Shown one piece after another: positions 54,794-64,000 of a DNA stretch of 64,000 bases. How positions within the stretch are numbered: the stretch's first letter is position 1; every line of letters starts with the position of its first letter. Origin of the DNA: Arcobacter sp. (GTDB lineage: Bacteria; Campylobacterota; Campylobacteria; Campylobacterales; Arcobacteraceae); the NCBI GenBank assembly GCA_002869565.1, contig PKUJ01000017.1:1-64000 (forward strand), written 5' to 3'. The notes beneath the pieces were generated by a model that had not been told where the DNA came from, ran no database searches, and saw nothing but the letters and a program-made list of their open reading frames with translations. A program made the position numbers and the translations under genes.

Positions 54794-56221
54794 ATGAAAA
54801 AAATATTAGTAATTCTTGATGGTATTGTTGCAAAAAAACTTATGCAGAGAATTGTTGAGTCTAACACTAGAGACAACAGTTATGACGTAGTTTATATGAA
54901 TGACGATGTACTACCTGAACAAAAAGCTTCGAACTTTACATTTTATAAATTTGATCCAACATCAGAGTCAAAATTGGGTATGGTTTTAGATAAAGATATC
55001 CATTCACAAGCTTTGGTTGCCTTAAACTCAAAAGAAGAGATGTTAAATGTAATTAAAAATATTAAAGCAAGAAAAAAAAATCTTCAAGTATCTATTTTAG
55101 ATTATTGGGGAATTAAACTTGATGACCCTTATGTAAATATATATAAAGGGATTGAAGTATTAGCAAATGGTATGGTAGAAAGACTTCCAAATATTCCTGT
55201 AATGGCTCAAAATATTGGCTTAAAACAGGGGGAGATTATGGAAATAAAAATTCCATTTGGGAGTTCATATGCATATAGATATATTGGTTCAATTGAACAA
55301 AATGAATGGAAAATCTTTGGTTTATATAGAAATGAACAGCTTATAAATATAAAACCTTCTTTGATTTTAAAACCTAATGATGTAATTTTGGTAATTGGAA
55401 AACCTACTGTTTTAATGCAAGTTTATAATGCAATAGGGAAGTCTCAAGGTCAATTTCCTATGCCTTTTGGACATAATATTTATTTATACTTAGATTTATT
55501 TTTACAGAATAAACAAAGAATTATTGATGTGATAAATGAACTTAAGTATTTAAATCGAAGACTAAAAAAACAAAAACTTATTATAAGAATCACTAGACCT
55601 ACAACCGTAGGAATTATTGATTTAATTAAGAATAGTTTTGAGGAAGATAAAAATATTGAGATAAAAATGGATTATCATAATCTAGGAATGATAAAACTCT
55701 TAAAGAATGATATTAAAGTTTATGATATTGGGGTTGTTATTTTAACAAATGAAATGTTGAAGAATAGGAAACATACAAAAGATATTTTAAGTTTAAGAGT
55801 TCCAATTTTTAAATTAGGAGATACTTTAGAAGGGTCGATTAAAAAGACAGTTGTCTTAATTAATGATGTAAATTCTTATGAACAAATATCTCCTGTAGTG
55901 TTTGATGTATCAAGTCAACTTAAAACAAAAACAAGAATTTTTGATATGGATCCTCTAGGGGAAAATGAGGATAAAACAAATCTTTTAGACCATTTTGAAA
56001 ATCTTGCAAAAATATTTAATCAAAAAATTGAGATTATTTCAAATGAAAAAAATCCAATTAGAGAACTTAAAAAGCAGACAAATACTTTACAAATATTACC
56101 TTTAAAAGAGAATATGTTTAAACCAAGATTTTCTTGGAAATTTTTATATACAAACCCTGACTTAATATCTTTTGATATAAACAAATATAGTCAATTATTA
56201 ATACCAATTATAGAAGAATAA
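54794..56221 (+). CDS. COG3400-type protein with RCK_C/TrkA-like regions
   Basis: 475 residues, cytoplasmic by appearance. The N-terminal 130 residues look like a Rossmann-type regulator lobe (MKKILVILDGIVAKKLMQRIV). A TrkA_C/RCK_C-like module sits at about 135-215 (GEIMEIKIPFGSSYAYRYIGS...LKPNDVILVIGKP). The remainder is specific to Campylobacterota. Such proteins are annotated as potassium-transport regulators, on weak evidence. Closely followed by the aminotransferase (12 bp). Confidence 0.75.
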   Translation: MKKILVILDGIVAKKLMQRIVESNTRDNSYDVVYMNDDVLPEQKASNFTFYKFDPTSESKLGMVLDKDIHSQALVALNSKEEMLNVIKNIKARKKNLQVSILDYWGIKLDDPYVNIYKGIEVLANGMVERLPNIPVMAQNIGLKQGEIMEIKIPFGSSYAYRYIGSIEQNEWKIFGLYRNEQLINIKPSLILKPNDVILVIGKPTVLMQVYNAIGKSQGQFPMPFGHNIYLYLDLFLQNKQRIIDVINELKYLNRRLKKQKLIIRITRPTTVGIIDLIKNSFEEDKNIEIKMDYHNLGMIKLLKNDIKVYDIGVVILTNEMLKNRKHTKDILSLRVPIFKLGDTLEGSIKKTVVLINDVNSYEQISPVVFDVSSQLKTKTRIFDMDPLGENEDKTNLLDHFENLAKIFNQKIEIISNEKNPIRELKKQTNTLQILPLKENMFKPRFSWKFLYTNPDLISFDINKYSQLLIPIIEE

Positions 56222-56233
56222 GGAAAAAATAGA

Positions 56234-57364
56234 ATGAATTTTGAAAAATATCCATTTGAGAGATTAAATGAATTATTAGAAGATATTAAAGCAAATGAAG
56301 AGTACGAATTATCAGTTTTAACTATAGGTGAACCAAAATTTGATACACCAGAATTTATACAAAAATCTCTGAAAGAAAATACTAATTTACTACAAAAATA
56401 TCCAGCTAGTTCAGGAACTCCTGAATTAAAAGAAGCCATGATAAATTTTGTACAAAAAAGATTTAATGTGAAACTCGAAATGAGTCAAATCATTCCTACT
56501 TTTGGGACAAGAGAAGTTTTATTTAATTTCCCACAATTTGCATTATTTGATAAAAAAAATCCAACTATTGCTTTTCCTAATCCATTCTACCAAATTTATG
56601 AAGGTGCTGCAACAGCAAGTAGAGCTGAAGTAATTCATATGGATTTAACAATTGAAAATGACTTTAAAGCAAATCTTAGTGATGAAGAGTTAAGAAAATG
56701 TGATTTAGTAATATTAAATTATCCAAATAACCCAACTGCTGCTGATATGACAAAAGAAGAGTTAGGAAAATGGGTTAAAAAAGCTATAGAATTTGATTTT
56801 ATTTTAGTTAATGACGAGTGTTATTCTGAAATTTATTTTGATGAGAAAAATAAACCAGCATCACTTCTTGAAGCTAGTATAGAAGTAGGAAATAGTGAAT
56901 TTAAAAATGTATTAGTAATGAATTCTATTTCAAAAAGAAGTTCTGCTCCTGGTTTAAGAAGTGGATTTATTGCCGGAGATAAAAATATTTTAGAAGAGTA
57001 TATGAAATATAGAACTTATGTGGGTTGTGCTTCTCCTATGCCCTTGCAAAAAGCAGCGGCCGCTGCCTGGAATGATGAGTCTCATGTGGAAGGTTTTAGA
57101 AAAATATATAGAAAAAACTTTGAGATTGCACAAGAAATTTTAGGTCTTAAACCTTCTATTGCAACTTTTTATATTTGGTTAAAAGTAGAAGATGAATTAG
57201 AATTTACAAGAGAATTATTCAAAGAAAAAAATATTAAAGTTCTTCCTGGAAGTTTCTTAGGTCGTAATGGAATTGGAAAAGGTTATGTACGAATTGCTTT
57301 AGTTGAAAATGAAACTAAAACAAGAGAAGTCTTGACTAGATTAAAGGATTTTATTGATGGATAA
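56234..57364 (+). CDS. dapC: Class I/II aminotransferase, probably succinyl-DAP transaminase
   Basis: 376 residues of the PLP fold type I family. It has LTIGEPKFDTP, NYPNNPTAADM, NDECYSEIYF and the PLP lysine in NSISKRSSAPGLRSGF. Related genes in Campylobacterota near cell-wall genes are annotated as DapC for lysine/diaminopimelate synthesis, and murC lies two genes downstream. The exact substrate is by context and could be another 2-oxo acid pair. It overlaps the next gene by 8 bp. Confidence 0.85.
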   Translation: MNFEKYPFERLNELLEDIKANEEYELSVLTIGEPKFDTPEFIQKSLKENTNLLQKYPASSGTPELKEAMINFVQKRFNVKLEMSQIIPTFGTREVLFNFPQFALFDKKNPTIAFPNPFYQIYEGAATASRAEVIHMDLTIENDFKANLSDEELRKCDLVILNYPNNPTAADMTKEELGKWVKKAIEFDFILVNDECYSEIYFDEKNKPASLLEASIEVGNSEFKNVLVMNSISKRSSAPGLRSGFIAGDKNILEEYMKYRTYVGCASPMPLQKAAAAAWNDESHVEGFRKIYRKNFEIAQEILGLKPSIATFYIWLKVEDELEFTRELFKEKNIKVLPGSFLGRNGIGKGYVRIALVENETKTREVLTRLKDFIDG

Positions 57365-57938
57365 AGAGCAATTACACGAAGCTAGAACAAATCCAGATTT
57401 TTTAAAATATTTAGAAGAAACAAGAGTTGATGCAATTGCAACAAAAAATATTTCAGCTTTATATGAAGTTTTAGATTCTTTTTTAGTTTTAGATTTAGAT
57501 GAAGAGAAAATAAATTCAGTTTATCAACATATCTTACAGATTTCATTTGAAAATGTAGAAAAAATTGTAAATGAAAATAGAAAATTAAAACTTGAAGGCG
57601 ATGACCTTTTTTATGTTAGAGCTTTTTATGAACATGCAGTTGAAAAATGGAGTTATGAGAACTTTGATGGAGCAAAAGAATTAATCTTTGTTTTATCAAA
57701 TATAACAGAAGATGAATTGCTTTGTTCTGCTTTACAAGTTCATATTGTGGCTTTATCAAAAAATATAGATTTAGATAGTTTTTACGAAAAAGAAGTTGAT
57801 TTGAACTCTTCTACTGATGAAGAAAAATATGGATATTTTATTACAAATTTTAATTATGATAAAAAAGAGTATTTAGAAAATAATATTAAAACTCTCGAAA
57901 AAGAGTATGAAAATTTAAAACATTTATTGGAAAGTTAA
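57357..57938 (+). CDS. Helical protein between dapC and murC (unknown)
   Basis: 193 residues from ATG 57357 (AAAGG upstream; a TTG three bases earlier is also in frame). It is almost all helical and very acidic, ending in a coiled coil (YLENNIKTLEKEYENLKHLLES). It has no signal peptide or membrane helix. Start overlaps dapC and stop overlaps murC (TAATG), so it belongs to this operon. I do not recognise its family. Confidence 0.75.
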   Translation: MDKEQLHEARTNPDFLKYLEETRVDAIATKNISALYEVLDSFLVLDLDEEKINSVYQHILQISFENVEKIVNENRKLKLEGDDLFYVRAFYEHAVEKWSYENFDGAKELIFVLSNITEDELLCSALQVHIVALSKNIDLDSFYEKEVDLNSSTDEEKYGYFITNFNYDKKEYLENNIKTLEKEYENLKHLLES

Positions 57939-59260
57939 TGAAAGTACATTTTATAGGAATAGGTGGAATTGGACTTTCTGCCTTAGCCAGATTTTTAAAA
58001 AATGATGGGCATGAAATATCAGGTTCTGATATTAAAAGTTCACCAATTACAAAAGAGTTAATAGGTGAGGGGATTAAAGTAGTTTGTCCTCAAAGTGCTG
58101 ATAATATTACAGAAGATTATGATATTGTTATCTATTCAGCTGCTGTAACAGATGAAAATCCAGAGCTTATTGAAGCAAGACTTAGACAAATTAGAACTCT
58201 ATCAAGAAAAGAGGCTTTACCCATAATCTTAGGAGATAAAAAAAACTATTGTGTAGCAGGAGCTCATGGTAAATCAACTACAACTGCTATCTTAGCATCA
58301 ATATTACAAAGTTCAGCACTTATTGGTGCAATATCAAAAGACTTTGGCTCAAACTTTAGATATGTAAATGATTTAGTTGCTTTTGAAGCAGATGAATCTG
58401 ATGCAAGTTTTCTTTTATCAAATCCATATTGTTCTATTGTAACAAATGCAGAACCAGAGCATATGGAATATTATCATTATGATTATGATAAATTTTTTCA
58501 AGCATACGAAAGATTTATTGAGCTCGCAACTAAGACAGTTTTAAATGGTGAAGATGAGTATATCAAAAAGTTAAAAATTGAAAATGGAACATATCTTTAT
58601 CCAAGTGTAGATATCAAAAACCTATCTTACCTTTTAAAAGATGGTGAACCATTTACTAAGTTTGATTTAAAAGAGTATGGTTCTTTTGAAGTTTGGGGAT
58701 TTGGTTATCATATTGCGATTGATGCATCATTAGCAATTATGGCTGCATTAAACGAACTTGAACTCGAAGAAATTAGAATTAATCTTGCAAATTACAAAGG
58801 AATCAAAAAAAGATTTGATATAGTTCAAAAAAATAAAAAAATGGTTGTAATTGATGATTATGCTCATCATCCAACTGAAATTGAAGCAACAATGAAATCG
58901 GTTGAACTTTATGATAATCTTACAAATATGAATAGAAGAGTTGTAATATGGCAACCTCATAAATACTCTAGAACTTCAGATAACCTTGAAGGTTTTAAAA
59001 AATGTTTTAGAAGATGTGATGAGCTTGTAATTCTTCCACTATGGACAATTCCTGGTGAACAAAAAATTGATATAGATTTCCAAAAAGAGTTTGCTCAGTA
59101 TAATCCAATCTTTGCTGATAGTTTAAAATCCAATCAAGATAAAGTAGAACTTGTAAAAAATGGAAAAGTGTTTTATGAATTTACAGATGGGATTATTTTA
59201 GGTGTTGGTGCAGGAGATATAACTTATCAATTAAGAGAGCATGACAAATATGTAAAATAA
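57938..59260 (+). CDS. murC: UDP-N-acetylmuramate-L-alanine ligase
   Basis: 440 residues with the Mur ligase motifs: HFIGIGGIGLSALARFL Rossmann start, VAGAHGKSTTTAIL ATP loop, FEADESDASFL, and the C-terminal DDYAHHPTEIEATMKS and WQPHKYSRT. It adds the first alanine of the peptidoglycan peptide in the cytoplasm. Translation is coupled to the preceding gene. The following 59261-59446 region is AT-rich and carries no gene. Confidence 0.96.
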   Translation: MKVHFIGIGGIGLSALARFLKNDGHEISGSDIKSSPITKELIGEGIKVVCPQSADNITEDYDIVIYSAAVTDENPELIEARLRQIRTLSRKEALPIILGDKKNYCVAGAHGKSTTTAILASILQSSALIGAISKDFGSNFRYVNDLVAFEADESDASFLLSNPYCSIVTNAEPEHMEYYHYDYDKFFQAYERFIELATKTVLNGEDEYIKKLKIENGTYLYPSVDIKNLSYLLKDGEPFTKFDLKEYGSFEVWGFGYHIAIDASLAIMAALNELELEEIRINLANYKGIKKRFDIVQKNKKMVVIDDYAHHPTEIEATMKSVELYDNLTNMNRRVVIWQPHKYSRTSDNLEGFKKCFRRCDELVILPLWTIPGEQKIDIDFQKEFAQYNPIFADSLKSNQDKVELVKNGKVFYEFTDGIILGVGAGDITYQLREHDKYVK

Positions 59261-59446
59261 TTTTTACTTCTTTGTTATAATAAAAAAATATCATATAATA
59301 TTTATGTAACTAATCTATACAACTCCTTAAATTAACTGTTCTTAATATTAAAAACAAATTGTTATTATATCATTTACGTAAATAAATGCTACAATAATAA
59401 TATTAGTATGCTGTGTTCATGCTACACTTCTAAAAAAAGGTTTTTT

Positions 59447-61423
59447 ATGCTTAAAAATTTTAGTACAAAAGCAAAACTTATGTCTTTGCCAATAGTATTT
59501 GTACTTATTGTCATCGTTTCTGGAGTAATTTATACATATTATAATGGATTAGTTACTAGTAGAATAAGTTCTGCAACACAAACAGAAATTTTCATACAAC
59601 AAGTTTTAAAAGGTAGAATTGCAGTTTATCAATTTTTACGATCACCATCTGAAAAAACAGTACAAAATGTACTTGACAGTTTTGATTTATTAGATAAAAA
59701 TGTTTCAGCATTGAAATCTAAACTTTCTTTAGCGGAAAATGTTAAGATTTGTGATGAAATTTTAGAAGAGTCGGCAAACTATATCAAATATTTTAATCAG
59801 TTTTCTAAAAAAAGAATTGATGAAGTTGCTAATGGTATATCAAAAGAATCTGATGCTTTAAAACCAATTATTTCAAATATGGTTAAATCTGGAGAATCAT
59901 TAGAAGAAAGTTTACAAAAAATAAATAAAAGTGCTTTATCTTTAAAAGAGGATGCTGAAATATCATTACAATATACTTTATTAGCTATCGCAATTGTATC
60001 AAATCTATTATTTTTAGTTTTCTCAACTGTATTGACAAATATAATATTATCAAGTCTTGAAAAGTTTAAAGTGGGATTATCATCATTTTTTGCATATATT
60101 AATCGTGAAACAGAAGAAACTTCATTATTAGAAATTGATGGTAATGATGAGTTTGCACTTATGGCAAAAGAGGTAAATGAAAACATAAATAAAACAAAAA
60201 ATAGACTAATGAAAGATAATGATACTGTTAAAGAGGTACTTTCAATAGTTGAAAAAGCAAATGAAGGGTATCTTGATTTACAAGTAAAAAATCAAGCAAA
60301 TAATCCTCAACTAGTACAATTATGTAAGGCATTAAATAGTATGTTATCTGGATTTAGAACTCATATTGATTCAGTAAACAAAGTATTAAATGAGTTTAGT
60401 AATTATAAGTTTACAAGTAAAGTTGATGAACGAAATATTCATGGTGATATGGCAACACTTATAAAAAGTGTAAACTTTTTAACTGATGAGGTTTCAACCT
60501 TATTAAAAAATTCATATATTATTGGATTGACTTTAGATGAAGCTTCTGACCAGTTAATTATAAATGTGGATACTTTAAATACAAGTTCAAATGAAGCTGC
60601 AGCTTCCCTTGAAGAAACAGCAGCTGCATTAGAAGAAATAACTAGCACAATTGTAAATAATGCAGACAATGTTCAATCTATGAGTGATTATGCAGTTATA
60701 TTAAGTGAGTCAGCTAAAAAAGGTCAAACATTAGCTCAAAATACATCAGGTGCTATGGAAGATATCACAGCACAAGTTAACTCTATTAGTGAAGCTATTA
60801 TAGTTATTGACCAAATTGCTTTCCAAACAAATATTCTTTCTCTAAATGCAGCTGTAGAAGCAGCAACCGCTGGTGAAGCAGGAAAAGGATTTGCTGTGGT
60901 AGCTCAAGAAGTAAGAAACCTAGCAGCAAGAAGTGCTGAGGCTGCAAAAGAGATAAAAAGTATTGTAGAAAATGCAACTTCTAAAGCCTCTCATGGTAAA
61001 GAAATTAGTAATGAAATGATAAAAGGATATGATGAATTATTGGTAAATATCTCTAAATCTACTGAAAAGATTTCTGAAATAGCAGGTGCTAGTAAAGAGC
61101 AAGAACAAGGTATTACTCAAATCAATGATGCGGTAACACAATTAGATCAACAAACGCAGAAAAATGCACAAATCGCAGCTTATACTCATGATATTGCAGT
61201 TGAAACAGATACAATTGCAAAAGAGATAGTAAAAGATGCACAAGAGAAAGAGTTCTTAGGAAAAAATAGTGCACATGCAAGAAAACATGATAAAAGTTCA
61301 AATATCACTTCTAAAAAAGTAGAGAATAAAGTGCAATCAGTTGATAAAAAAGTTTCAAAAGTAGAAACTAAAAAAGTTATTAAATCAGAAAATCATAATG
61401 AAGATGAATGGGAGAGTTTTTAG
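59447..61423 (+). CDS. Methyl-accepting chemotaxis protein with EWESF tail
   Basis: 658 residues from ATG 59447, which has AAAAAAGG upstream. An in-frame ATG 39 bases earlier gives a Cys-rich leader and is unlikely. Membrane helices lie near 10-30 and 180-205, enclosing a periplasmic helical domain of about 150 residues. A HAMP-like region and a long signalling coiled coil follow, with the tip DQIAFQTNILSLNAAVEAATAGEAGKGFAVVAQEVRNLA (CheA/CheW contact) in the usual place. The last residues, DEWESF, match the xWxxF tether that binds CheR/CheB. Confidence 0.93.
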   Translation: MLKNFSTKAKLMSLPIVFVLIVIVSGVIYTYYNGLVTSRISSATQTEIFIQQVLKGRIAVYQFLRSPSEKTVQNVLDSFDLLDKNVSALKSKLSLAENVKICDEILEESANYIKYFNQFSKKRIDEVANGISKESDALKPIISNMVKSGESLEESLQKINKSALSLKEDAEISLQYTLLAIAIVSNLLFLVFSTVLTNIILSSLEKFKVGLSSFFAYINRETEETSLLEIDGNDEFALMAKEVNENINKTKNRLMKDNDTVKEVLSIVEKANEGYLDLQVKNQANNPQLVQLCKALNSMLSGFRTHIDSVNKVLNEFSNYKFTSKVDERNIHGDMATLIKSVNFLTDEVSTLLKNSYIIGLTLDEASDQLIINVDTLNTSSNEAAASLEETAAALEEITSTIVNNADNVQSMSDYAVILSESAKKGQTLAQNTSGAMEDITAQVNSISEAIIVIDQIAFQTNILSLNAAVEAATAGEAGKGFAVVAQEVRNLAARSAEAAKEIKSIVENATSKASHGKEISNEMIKGYDELLVNISKSTEKISEIAGASKEQEQGITQINDAVTQLDQQTQKNAQIAAYTHDIAVETDTIAKEIVKDAQEKEFLGKNSAHARKHDKSSNITSKKVENKVQSVDKKVSKVETKKVIKSENHNEDEWESF

Positions 61424-61443
61424 ACCTCTGACAATCGATAAAT

Positions 61444-61480
61444 AACCCATCTTTTTTATATCAAGATGGGTTTCTTCTTT
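61444..61480 (+). terminator. Intrinsic terminator after the chemoreceptor gene
   Basis: AACCCATCTT (61444-61453) pairs with AAGATGGGTT (61463-61472), followed by TTCTTCTTTT. Confidence 0.85.
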
Positions 61481-61568
61481 TAAAAGAGTATACTAATATT
61501 ATAGGTTTAACATTAAATAAAGTTGCTTATATTAAAATATAGTATCTTTACCTTTTAGGATATAGATT

Positions 61569-62756
61569 ATGAAAATTTTAGTAAGAAAATACATAAAAAA
61601 AGAATCAACTTCAGGACTGATTTTAATACTTGTAACAATATTAGCTTTAGTCATAAGAAATTCTGATTTATCTCATTTTTATACTTCATTTTTACATACA
61701 CAAATTGAATTTAAAATAGGAGAAATCTTAGATATAAGTAAGCCTCTTATTTTGTGGATTAATGATGGTCTTATGGCTCTATTTTTTCTTCTTATTGGTC
61801 TAGAAATAAAAAGAGAACTAATTGCTGGACACTTATCTTCTCCCCAAAAAGTTGCACTTCCTGCTATAGCTGCACTTGGAGGGATGCTTGTTCCTGCTGT
61901 TATTTATGTATTTTTTAATTACGGGGATGATTTTGCTCTTCAGGGATGGGCAATTCCCACTGCAACAGATATTGCTTTTGCACTAGGTATATTATCACTT
62001 CTTGGACGAAGAATTCCCGTTTCTTTAAAAATATTTCTAATGGCCTTAGCAATTTTTGATGATTTAGGTGCAATTATAATCATTGCATTTTTTTATACTT
62101 CTGATTTATCTTTTCATGCCATTTCTTTGGCGGTTATTTGTATTATCGTTTTATTTATGTTAAATAGATTTCAAGTTACAAAGCTAGGTTTTTATTGGAT
62201 TGTTGGAATTTTATTATGGATTTTTGTTTTAAAATCAGGAGTTCATGCAACTCTAACTGGAATAATCGTTGCTTTTTCTATACCGCTACATGTTTTAAAT
62301 GAAAAAAGAAAATTAGTCTCTCCTGTAAAATCTTTACAACATCATATACATTATTGGGTAGCTTTTTATATTTTACCTCTTTTTGCGTTTGTAAATGCAG
62401 GAGTTGATTTAAGTGATTTATCAATTGAAAAAATTTCAAATGGTGCTTCTCTTGGTATTATTTTTGGTCTATTTTTTGGAAAGCAAATTGGAGTATTTCT
62501 TTTTTCATATTTAGCAATAAAATATAATATTGCTAAACTTCCTAGATGTGCAACTTGGCCACAAATATACGGAATTTCAGTATTAACTGGTATTGGATTT
62601 ACCATGAGTTTACTTATAGATTCTCTTGCTTTTCATGATTCTAATGCTTTTTATTATACAGATAAATTAGGTATTTTAATAGCTTCCTTTTTATCTGGAA
62701 TTGTAGGTTATTTAATACTTAGATTTGTTAAAAGTAGAAAGAGTTGTAATATATAA
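61569..62756 (+). CDS. nhaA: Na+/H+ antiporter NhaA
   Basis: 395 residues and about 12 membrane helices. It has the NhaA core motifs WINDGLMALFFLLIGLEIKRE, PTATDIAFALGIL and the paired aspartates of ALAIFDDLGAIIIIA, and FTMSLLIDSLAF. It exchanges sodium for protons at the inner membrane in pH and salt control. TTTAGGA lies 8 bp before the ATG. It ends two bases from the convergent dprA stop. Confidence 0.95.
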   Translation: MKILVRKYIKKESTSGLILILVTILALVIRNSDLSHFYTSFLHTQIEFKIGEILDISKPLILWINDGLMALFFLLIGLEIKRELIAGHLSSPQKVALPAIAALGGMLVPAVIYVFFNYGDDFALQGWAIPTATDIAFALGILSLLGRRIPVSLKIFLMALAIFDDLGAIIIIAFFYTSDLSFHAISLAVICIIVLFMLNRFQVTKLGFYWIVGILLWIFVLKSGVHATLTGIIVAFSIPLHVLNEKRKLVSPVKSLQHHIHYWVAFYILPLFAFVNAGVDLSDLSIEKISNGASLGIIFGLFFGKQIGVFLFSYLAIKYNIAKLPRCATWPQIYGISVLTGIGFTMSLLIDSLAFHDSNAFYYTDKLGILIASFLSGIVGYLILRFVKSRKSCNI

Positions 62757-62757
62757 A

Positions 62758-63525
62758 TTAGATAGGTTTTATATATCCATTTTCTATTTTAATTTGACCC
62801 TCTAATTCTAGTTCAAATATTTTATCTTGATATTTTTTTAGTGCTTCTTCATAGGGAGGAAAACTATTTATGTAAGTAGTTAATTCATTGTCATTTTTAC
62901 TTATTTCTCCAAAAGAATTTAAAAATTTATCTAGGTTATAAATAGGCTCTATGAAACCTTCAGATACCAGTATTTGGGTTCCTTTACTCTCTTCTAATCT
63001 ATGGGGTAGGGTATAAACTTTTTTACCCATGTCTAGAGCATATTTCACAGAAGTTAAACTACCACTTTTTTCATCGGCTTCTGTTACTATTAATACTTCA
63101 CCAAGAGATACGACAATTTCATTTCTATGTACAAATGTATAATTTCTTGCTTTTTCTTTGTTTTTATAAGCACTTAACATTAAGCCATTTTCTTCAATTG
63201 AAGTGATTAGTTTAGCATTTATTGCAGGATATTTTATATCTAATCCATTTGCAACAACAGCAATAGTATTTTCACTTCCTGCACTAAAATGAGATATCGC
63301 ATCTACCCCAATTGCTGCACCACTTACTATAACTATATTTCGTTTACTTAGCTGCGATGAAATCATATGAGTAAATTTTTTTGTATATGAAGAAGGTCTT
63401 CTTGTGCCAATTATAGATATTTTTCTTTTGTTAAGTAAAGAAGGATTTCCTTTATAAAAAAGTTCATCTGGATATTTTTTCATAGAGTCTAATTCTTTTA
63501 TGTGAAAATTAATTTGTTGAGGCAT
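62758..63525 (-). CDS. dprA: DNA-processing protein DprA/Smf
   Basis: 255 residues with the DprA Rossmann core: YKGNPSLLNKRKISIIGTRRPSSYT, IVSGAAIGVDAISH, NTIAVVANGLDIKYPA and EADEKSGSLTSVKYALDMGKKVYTLP. It loads RecA on incoming single-stranded DNA during transformation. A short C-terminal winged-helix-like tail is present. It is upstream of nothing else on this strand within the window. The deacetylase gene precedes it. Confidence 0.93.
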   Translation of the reverse strand: MPQQINFHIKELDSMKKYPDELFYKGNPSLLNKRKISIIGTRRPSSYTKKFTHMISSQLSKRNIVIVSGAAIGVDAISHFSAGSENTIAVVANGLDIKYPAINAKLITSIEENGLMLSAYKNKEKARNYTFVHRNEIVVSLGEVLIVTEADEKSGSLTSVKYALDMGKKVYTLPHRLEESKGTQILVSEGFIEPIYNLDKFLNSFGEISKNDNELTTYINSFPPYEEALKKYQDKIFELELEGQIKIENGYIKPI

Positions 63526-63590
63526 TTAAAATTCTTTATTATAATTTATTTTATTATATAAAGTATTTCCTTAGTCAATAATAAAAGTAG

Positions 63591-64000
63591 TTATTTATTT
63601 AATGAAGGTAATTGATTTAAGTATACTAATTCTAAATCTTTTAAAAGATGTTTTGATTCTCTTAAAACTTTCATTGTTATTGAATGAGGGTGACAAATAG
63701 CGATTGCTTGACCATTTTTTTAGCAATTCTTATCGCTTTTTTTAGTTGATTTTGAATATATGCAAAATCTTGTTCATTGTCTAAAAATACATTTCTTACA
63801 ATATATGGCATTTTATATTTTTTTGCCATTTGTTTACCTACTGTTTTCCCTGAAGTTCTACTATCTACAAATATAAAATCATATTTAATTAAAGCTCTAA
63901 ATAGCTTATCCATAGATTTTTCATGTTCAGTAAATTTACTTCCGGTATGATTATTTGTATATTTTGCATTTGGGTACCATTTTCTAATCTGAGCTACCCT
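63591..64000 (-). pseudogene. Divergent polysaccharide deacetylase, frameshifted at an A7 tract (N-terminus outside window)
   Basis: The minus strand reads from the window edge as a COG2861 (YibQ-like) protein: WYPNAKYTNNHTGSKFT...MDKLFRALIKYDFIFVDSRTS...YIQNQLKKAIRIAKK. After a run of seven A (forward T7, 63715-63721) the frame breaks and stops at 63677-63679. Shifting by one base gives NGQAIAICHPHSITMKVLRESKHLLKDLELVYLNQLPSLNK, stopping at 63591-63593, which carries the expected conserved GxAI.ICHPH...T segment. One extra A, or two fewer, would restore it. The N-terminal part lies beyond the window. Confidence 0.85.

Overview
The window looks like chromosomal DNA of an Arcobacter-type bacterium (phylum Campylobacterota). 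The inference rests on strong AT bias, AGA-dominated arginine codons, frequent TTG/GTG starts behind AAGGA-type ribosome sites, a clustered flagellar locus with lineage-specific small proteins, class II DAHP synthase, a COG3400/RCK_C protein, a histidine kinase with the HQWRQP signature and a DapC-like aminotransferase near murC. Nearly every base is accounted for. I found no rRNA, tRNA, CRISPR array, prophage or insertion sequence.

Layout. 1-5266: 3' part of a giant repetitive surface protein with three von Willebrand A domains. 5397-7307: transketolase. 7421-11606: arsenic locus (arsR, a gamma-glutamylcyclotransferase-like gene, arsB, an mntP-like gene, arsC, arsP, thioredoxin-like) with two copies of one ArsR-type operator. 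11685-14032: PepSY membrane protein and RarD. 14145-19296: MerR regulator, amidohydrolase and a three-domain MFS/acyltransferase/acyl-ACP-synthetase protein behind a strong promoter with two matched operators. 19307-27221: nitrogen-control island (glnD, a shortened NtrC-like protein, a membrane protein with an N-terminal PDC/Cache-like region, amtB-glnK, amtB-glnK). 27223-28239: pyrC interrupted by an amber codon. 28263-38290: flagellar cluster. 38287-48466: housekeeping genes (tilS, rimO, panC, a peptide-ABC permease, acpS, ruvX, serB, tal, aroG, gatC and small unknowns). 48596-54744: tgt, then a TolC / PhnD-like / histidine kinase / PhnD-like cluster. 54794-64000: RCK_C protein, dapC-like, murC, chemoreceptor, nhaA, dprA and a frameshifted divergent polysaccharide deacetylase.

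Most interesting result: a 17-bp palindrome, TGTATA-N5-TATACA, stands before three transcription units of the nitrogen island (23534-23550, 23682-23698, 25393-25409). Its 6-5-6 geometry is that of classical NtrC sites (TGCACC-N5-GGTGCA). The island encodes an NtrC-type Fis DNA-binding domain on an AAA+ remnant that lacks the GAFTGA loop needed to work with sigma-54. The three sites lie about 40, 41 and 30 bp upstream of sigma-70-like -10 boxes, so spacing is constant to within 1 bp or exactly one helical turn. I propose a sigma-54-independent nitrogen regulon built from a former NtrC.

Other points worth checking: a 143-bp imperfect palindrome between amtB2 and glnK2; the pyrC nonsense codon; a homopolymer frameshift at the right edge; a 33-bp in-frame tandem duplication in the amidohydrolase; the TolC/PhnD/kinase cluster; a candidate small RNA beside tgt; and a membrane-protein gene whose frame runs 147 bases upstream of its first usable start codon.
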